Shown here piece by piece: positions 5,898 to 8,888 of a DNA stretch of 8,888 nucleotides. The position numbers were made by a program, and so were the translations under genes. Origin of the DNA: an uncultured Chitinophagaceae bacterium (GTDB lineage Bacteria > Bacteroidota > Bacteroidia > Chitinophagales > Chitinophagaceae); contig CAILAF010000084.1 in assembly GCA_903832075.1 (NCBI GenBank), positions 1 to 8,888 of the forward strand, in the 5' to 3' direction. Under the pieces are notes generated by a model. The model was not told where the DNA came from. It saw only the letters and a program-made list of their open reading frames with translations, and did not search any database. Position 1 is the first letter of the stretch; every line of letters begins with the position of its first letter.

Positions 5898-6620
5898 ATG
5901 AAAAATATTTTAGAAATATGTGTGTTTAATATCTCAACAGCAATTGCCGCTGAAAAAGCCGGAGCTGATAGATTAGAATTATGTGAGAATTATGCAAATG
6001 GAGGCACAACGCCATCTTATGGATTTTTAAAAACAGTAAAAGAAAAAATTTCGATTCCTGTTTTTCCAATGATTCGCCCACGTGGTGGTGATTATTTTCA
6101 TTCAGAAGATGAATTCAATATCATTCAAAAAGATGTTTTACTCTGTAAAGAATTAGGATTTGAAGGTGTTGTTTTTGGTTTATTAAAAAAAGATGGAAGT
6201 ATAGACACAGAAAAAATAAAACGTTTGGTTGAAATATCTTATCCGTTGGAAGTCACGTTCCACAGGGCTTTCGACAGATGTATAAATCCTTTACAATCTT
6301 TAGAAGAAATTATTGAATGCGGTTGTCAGCGTATTTTAACAAGCGGACAAGTTCCCAATGTAATAAATGGAAAAGATTTAATCAAACAATTAATTGAACA
6401 AGCCGATGAAAGAATCATCATCATGCCGGGCAGTGGATTAAGAAGCAGCAATGTTGTTGAACTAAAAGAATTTACAGGCGCAACTGAGTTTCATACTTCA
6501 GCAAGAAAAGTCATTCCATCTCCTACTACATTCATCAACGAAAAAATAAAAGAAGATTTCAGTATAGATTTTATTGATGAAGAAGAAATAAAAAAAATAA
6601 AATCATTGATCAATCAGTAA
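5898..6620 (+). CDS. cutC: CutC family TIM-barrel protein
   Basis: This 240-residue cytoplasmic protein matches the CutC family (PF03932) along its length. Conserved blocks are LEICVFN (5-11), GADRLELCENYANGGTTPS (22-40), MIRPRGGDYFHSE (58-70), GVVFGLL..DGSID (90-103), TFHRAFD (120-126), ILTSGQ (146-151), MPGSGL (176-181) and EFHTSARK (197-204). C8 and C29 lie in the conserved N-terminal part, and C29 is in the segment linked to Cu(I) binding in human CUTC. The family name comes from E. coli copper sensitivity. That phenotype was later traced to the MicL small RNA made from the cutC gene, so the biochemical role of CutC is open. Here the gene sits 15 bases after a glycosylasparaginase gene and overlaps the next gene by one base (TAATG). 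That points to a metabolic role alongside amino-sugar release rather than copper export. Confidence 0.93.
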   Translation: MKNILEICVFNISTAIAAEKAGADRLELCENYANGGTTPSYGFLKTVKEKISIPVFPMIRPRGGDYFHSEDEFNIIQKDVLLCKELGFEGVVFGLLKKDGSIDTEKIKRLVEISYPLEVTFHRAFDRCINPLQSLEEIIECGCQRILTSGQVPNVINGKDLIKQLIEQADERIIIMPGSGLRSSNVVELKEFTGATEFHTSARKVIPSPTTFINEKIKEDFSIDFIDEEEIKKIKSLINQ

Positions 6621-7159
6621 TGAATTTGCGAAATGAGATATTAAAAGAGCATAACAAAGAACATGCTTTGAAGATTGCTGATTATGCATGCAGCTCAAAA
6701 AAGAGTTTTAAAGAATTGATGAAATGTTTTATGAGCAATGAATACAGATTAGCGCAACGTGCTGCATGGAGTGTAAGTTGGGCAGCAAAAAAGAAACCTG
6801 AAATGATTGAACCTTATATTAAGGATTTGGTTGCTGCACTTCGGAAAAAAAATATTCATAATGCTGTTATAAGAAATTCAGTTCGCATTTTAGAAACAAT
6901 AGAAATTCCTGAACAATTTCATGGAGAAGTAATGAATGCATGTTTCTCATTTATTGAAACACCTTCCACACCTGTTGCTATTAAAGCATTTTCATTAACT
7001 ACATTATTTAATCTTTCAAAAAAATATCCCGAAATAAAAAACGAATTGCGATTAATTATTGAAGAAAGATGGAATCCAGAAACTGCCGCATTTAAAAGCA
7101 GAGGAAGAAAAATTTTGAAAGCAATCAATAAAAAAACTAATAAAGCATTCTTACTTTAA
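6620..7159 (+). CDS. HEAT/ARM-like repeat conserved hypothetical protein
   Basis: This 179-residue, lysine-rich, all-helical protein has no signal peptide or membrane segment. The pattern suggests three to four HEAT-like helix pairs: 14-38; 41-75, with YRLAQRAAWSVSWAAKKKPEM typical of such repeats; 79-115; and 117-147 (AIKAFSLTTLFNLSKKYPEI). A basic tail follows (AAFKSRGRKILKAINKK, 156-172). It resembles a family of conserved hypothetical proteins I associate with Bacteroidota, with no known function. No catalytic motif is visible, and a protein-binding or scaffold role is the most that can be inferred. The ATG shares its A with the cutC TAA stop, which suggests translational coupling to cutC. 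The last 23 bases overlap the end of serA on the other strand, so the final residues KAFLL are dictated by serA sequence and are probably dispensable. Confidence 0.8.
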   Translation: MNLRNEILKEHNKEHALKIADYACSSKKSFKELMKCFMSNEYRLAQRAAWSVSWAAKKKPEMIEPYIKDLVAALRKKNIHNAVIRNSVRILETIEIPEQFHGEVMNACFSFIETPSTPVAIKAFSLTTLFNLSKKYPEIKNELRLIIEERWNPETAAFKSRGRKILKAINKKTNKAFLL

Positions 7160-8375
7160 TTGTTTCTTTCACTTCTTTCAATAGTTCAACAGCTTGTTTT
7201 GATAATTTTTTATCTACATCCAAAACAACATAACCAATCTCATCATTCGTTTTTAAATATTGCCCAACAATATTAATATTGTATTTAGATAATTGTGTAT
7301 TAATGGCACTTAAAACACCCGGTACATTTTTATGAATATGTAAGATTCTATGTGCACCTTCAACAGGAGGTAAAATAATTGGCGGAACAGTATGAGAACC
7401 ATAAGTAATACCTCGTTCTAAATAATTAAATAATTTATTGCTAACATCTTCACCAATATTTTCCTGTGCTTCTTCAGTTGATCCACCGATGTGTGGCGTA
7501 AGAATTACATTATTCAATCCTTGTAAAGGAGTAGAAAATTTATCTCCATTCTTTTCCGGTTCCCAAGGAAACACATCAATGGCAGCACCGCTCAAATGCC
7601 CGTCCTGCAAGGCTTTCGATAGTGCATCCAAATCAACCACTTCTCCTCTTGCATAATTAATTAAAATACTTCCCGGTTTAAATTGTTTAATAATATTTTT
7701 ATTGATTAAATTTTTTGTTTGCACAGTTTCAGGAACATGTAATGAAACAATATTACTATTGCTAACCAAATCTTTTAAACTTTTAGCTGCAGTAGCATTT
7801 CCTAAAGGAAGTTTAGTTTCAACATCATAAAACAAAACTTTCATTCCTAAACTTTCTGCTAATACACTTACTTGCGATCCAATATTTCCATAACCAACTA
7901 AGCCTAATGTTTTACCACGCAATTCATAACTACCTTTAGCTTCTTTCATCCAAATACCTGCATGAGCTGATTTGTTTTTATCTGGAATTCTTCTGATTAA
8001 CATAATAGCCAAGCCGATAACTAATTCAGCCACACTTCTTGTATTACTATAAGGTGCATTAAAAACAGCGACTCCATTTTTTCTGGCTGCTTTTAAATTT
8101 ACCTGATTAACACCAATGCAAAAACATCCAATGGCTTGTAACTTTGTTGCAGCATCTAAAACTTTTTGTGTGATTTGTGTTTTAGAACGAATACCTAATA
8201 AGTGAACATCTTTCACCGCATTAATCAATTCATCTTCACTTAAAGCACCATTTAATTTCCGAACATTGATATAACCATTCTGTTTGAATTGTTGCAATGC
8301 TTTGTCACTTATATTTTCTAAAAAAAGAATATTGATCTTTTCTTTTGGATAACTGGTTGTTGTTTGTTTACTCAT
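7137..8375 (-). CDS. serA: D-3-phosphoglycerate dehydrogenase with ACT domain
   Basis: This 412-residue cytoplasmic enzyme oxidises 3-phosphoglycerate to 3-phosphohydroxypyruvate with NAD, the first step of serine synthesis. Length and organisation match E. coli SerA (410 residues). It has a substrate-binding lobe, then a Rossmann domain with GYGNIG (161-166) and D184 for the NAD ribose. The catalytic set R243 (YARGE), E272 (WEPE) and H295 (TPHIGGS) corresponds to E. coli R240, E269 and H292. A C-terminal ACT domain (about 341-412) has HIHKNVPGVLSAIN and NINIVGQYLKTN. The serine-binding residues of the E. coli ACT domain appear conserved (H348, N350, N368), so feedback inhibition by serine is likely. 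I chose the ATG at 8375 because it gives an E. coli-like N-terminus; an upstream ATG at 8402 adds nine unlike residues. The ending VRMLY is family-typical. No convincing promoter is visible for this strand. Confidence 0.94.
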   Translation of the reverse strand: MSKQTTTSYPKEKINILFLENISDKALQQFKQNGYINVRKLNGALSEDELINAVKDVHLLGIRSKTQITQKVLDAATKLQAIGCFCIGVNQVNLKAARKNGVAVFNAPYSNTRSVAELVIGLAIMLIRRIPDKNKSAHAGIWMKEAKGSYELRGKTLGLVGYGNIGSQVSVLAESLGMKVLFYDVETKLPLGNATAAKSLKDLVSNSNIVSLHVPETVQTKNLINKNIIKQFKPGSILINYARGEVVDLDALSKALQDGHLSGAAIDVFPWEPEKNGDKFSTPLQGLNNVILTPHIGGSTEEAQENIGEDVSNKLFNYLERGITYGSHTVPPIILPPVEGAHRILHIHKNVPGVLSAINTQLSKYNINIVGQYLKTNDEIGYVVLDVDKKLSKQAVELLKEVKETIKVRMLY

Positions 8376-8446
8376 ATTCTTGCGAAAATAACTTTTATTC
8401 AATAAATCTGTTATGCCCTATTTTTCCACTATTGTTATAGTTTGAT

Positions 8447-8476
8447 TTTGTCCGCAACCTTATTCGTTTATATTTG
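8447..8476 (+). promoter_or_regulatory. Bacteroidota-type sigma-70 promoter for the serine hydrolase gene
   Basis: TTTG (8447-8450), an 18-base spacer and TATATTTG (8469-8476) match the TTTG-N17-23-TAnnTTTG consensus exactly. Transcription would start near 8483, giving a leader of about 17 bases before the ATG at 8500. The leader ends in the AT-rich, Shine-Dalgarno-free form usual in this phylum. It lies in the 124-base gap 8376-8499 between divergent genes. I see no comparable promoter towards serA in that gap. Confidence 0.8.
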
Positions 8477-8499
8477 CCGCTTTCGCAAAGTAATATATA

Positions 8500-8888
8500 A
8501 TGCAAAGACTGATTATTTTTTGTTTTTTTTCATTCGCTTTTGTTGCATGCCATTCACAACATGAAACAAAAGTAAATACTGATTCCTTTCATTTTAAACA
8601 GCTTACGCCAATTGAGAAAGAAAAGTATGTTGAATCAATTGCTCCATTATATCAAAAACTATTATTGCAAAAAGGTTTTAATGGAAGTATTTTATTAGCC
8701 AAGAATGGAGAAATTATTTTTGAAGATTATCATGGCTATAAAAATTTTTCTACGAAAGAAAATATTAATTCAGAAACACCTTTTCATTTAGCATCTATTT
8801 CCAAAACCTTTACAGGTATGACGATCCTTCATTTATTGGATCAAGGCAAATTGAAATTGGATGATCCATTACAAACATTTTTTCCCGA
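8500..8888 (+). CDS. Serine hydrolase lipoprotein, class C beta-lactamase fold (partial, runs off right edge)
   Basis: The first 129 residues are visible and the frame is still open at the window end. The N-terminus is a lipoprotein signal: MQRLII, a Phe-rich hydrophobic core and the lipobox FVAC with C17 as the lipidated cysteine. This predicts attachment to a membrane facing the periplasm. After a linker of about 35 residues the fold begins with GFNGSILLAKNGEIIFEDYHGY (59-80) and reaches TPFHLASISKTFTG (93-106). That contains the nucleophile motif S99-x-x-K102 of the beta-lactamase/DD-peptidase/esterase superfamily, followed by LLDQGKLKLDDPL (112-124). The later YxN and KTG-like motifs lie outside the window. 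Such Bacteroidota proteins are usually annotated only as serine hydrolases, and the substrate (peptide, ester or D-amino-acid bond) cannot be told here. Nothing specifically indicates beta-lactam resistance. Confidence 0.88.
   Translation, partial: MQRLIIFCFFSFAFVACHSQHETKVNTDSFHFKQLTPIEKEKYVESIAPLYQKLLLQKGFNGSILLAKNGEIIFEDYHGYKNFSTKENINSETPFHLASISKTFTGMTILHLLDQGKLKLDDPLQTFFP

Noticed and set aside
8500..8888. A beta-lactam resistance gene
   Set aside because: Only the SxxK motif of a very broad superfamily is visible. Lipoprotein serine hydrolases of this type are usually peptidases or esterases.

Overview
The window looks like chromosomal DNA of a Bacteroidota bacterium, most likely a Chitinophagaceae-type or related environmental lineage. 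The evidence is its strongly AT-rich composition, A-rich rather than Shine-Dalgarno-like sequence before start codons, two promoters of the Bacteroidota form TTTG-N18-20-TAnnTTTG, a GH109-type exported glycosidase, a bacillithiol deacetylase and a cysteine-free type B ribosomal protein L31. The taxonomic call is inference from gene content and signals. I see no mobile element, CRISPR array, tRNA or rRNA, and no gene-free stretch longer than about 125 bases.

Layout. Positions 1-2279 are housekeeping-like: an HD-superfamily protein with a broken HD dyad (+), then three minus-strand genes read as yajQ, rpmE2 (type B L31) and bshB1. rpmE2 has its own promoter, a leader hairpin and an intrinsic terminator. 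bshB1 starts about 30 bases beyond that terminator with no clear promoter.

Positions 2349-7159 hold a compact block concerned with N-acetylhexosamines. A Tat-exported GH109 enzyme (alpha-N-acetylgalactosaminidase family, +) converges on a NahK-like N-acetylhexosamine 1-kinase (-). The kinase is divergent, across 54 bases, from a Tat-exported glycosylasparaginase (+). The glycosylasparaginase gene is followed closely by cutC and by a HEAT/ARM-like conserved gene whose start codon overlaps the cutC stop. A reasonable reading is a small glycan-salvage module: two periplasmic enzymes release GalNAc from glycan ends and GlcNAc from Asn-linked remnants, and a cytoplasmic kinase phosphorylates the sugar at C1. 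Transport and nucleotidylyl transfer would have to be supplied from elsewhere. The placement of CutC here suggests a metabolic role rather than copper handling.

Positions 7137-8375 carry serA (3-phosphoglycerate dehydrogenase with an ACT domain, -), whose 3' end overlaps the HEAT gene tail to tail by 23 bases. After a 124-base divergent gap, a lipoprotein serine hydrolase of the class C beta-lactamase fold (+) starts from a well-formed promoter and runs off the right edge.
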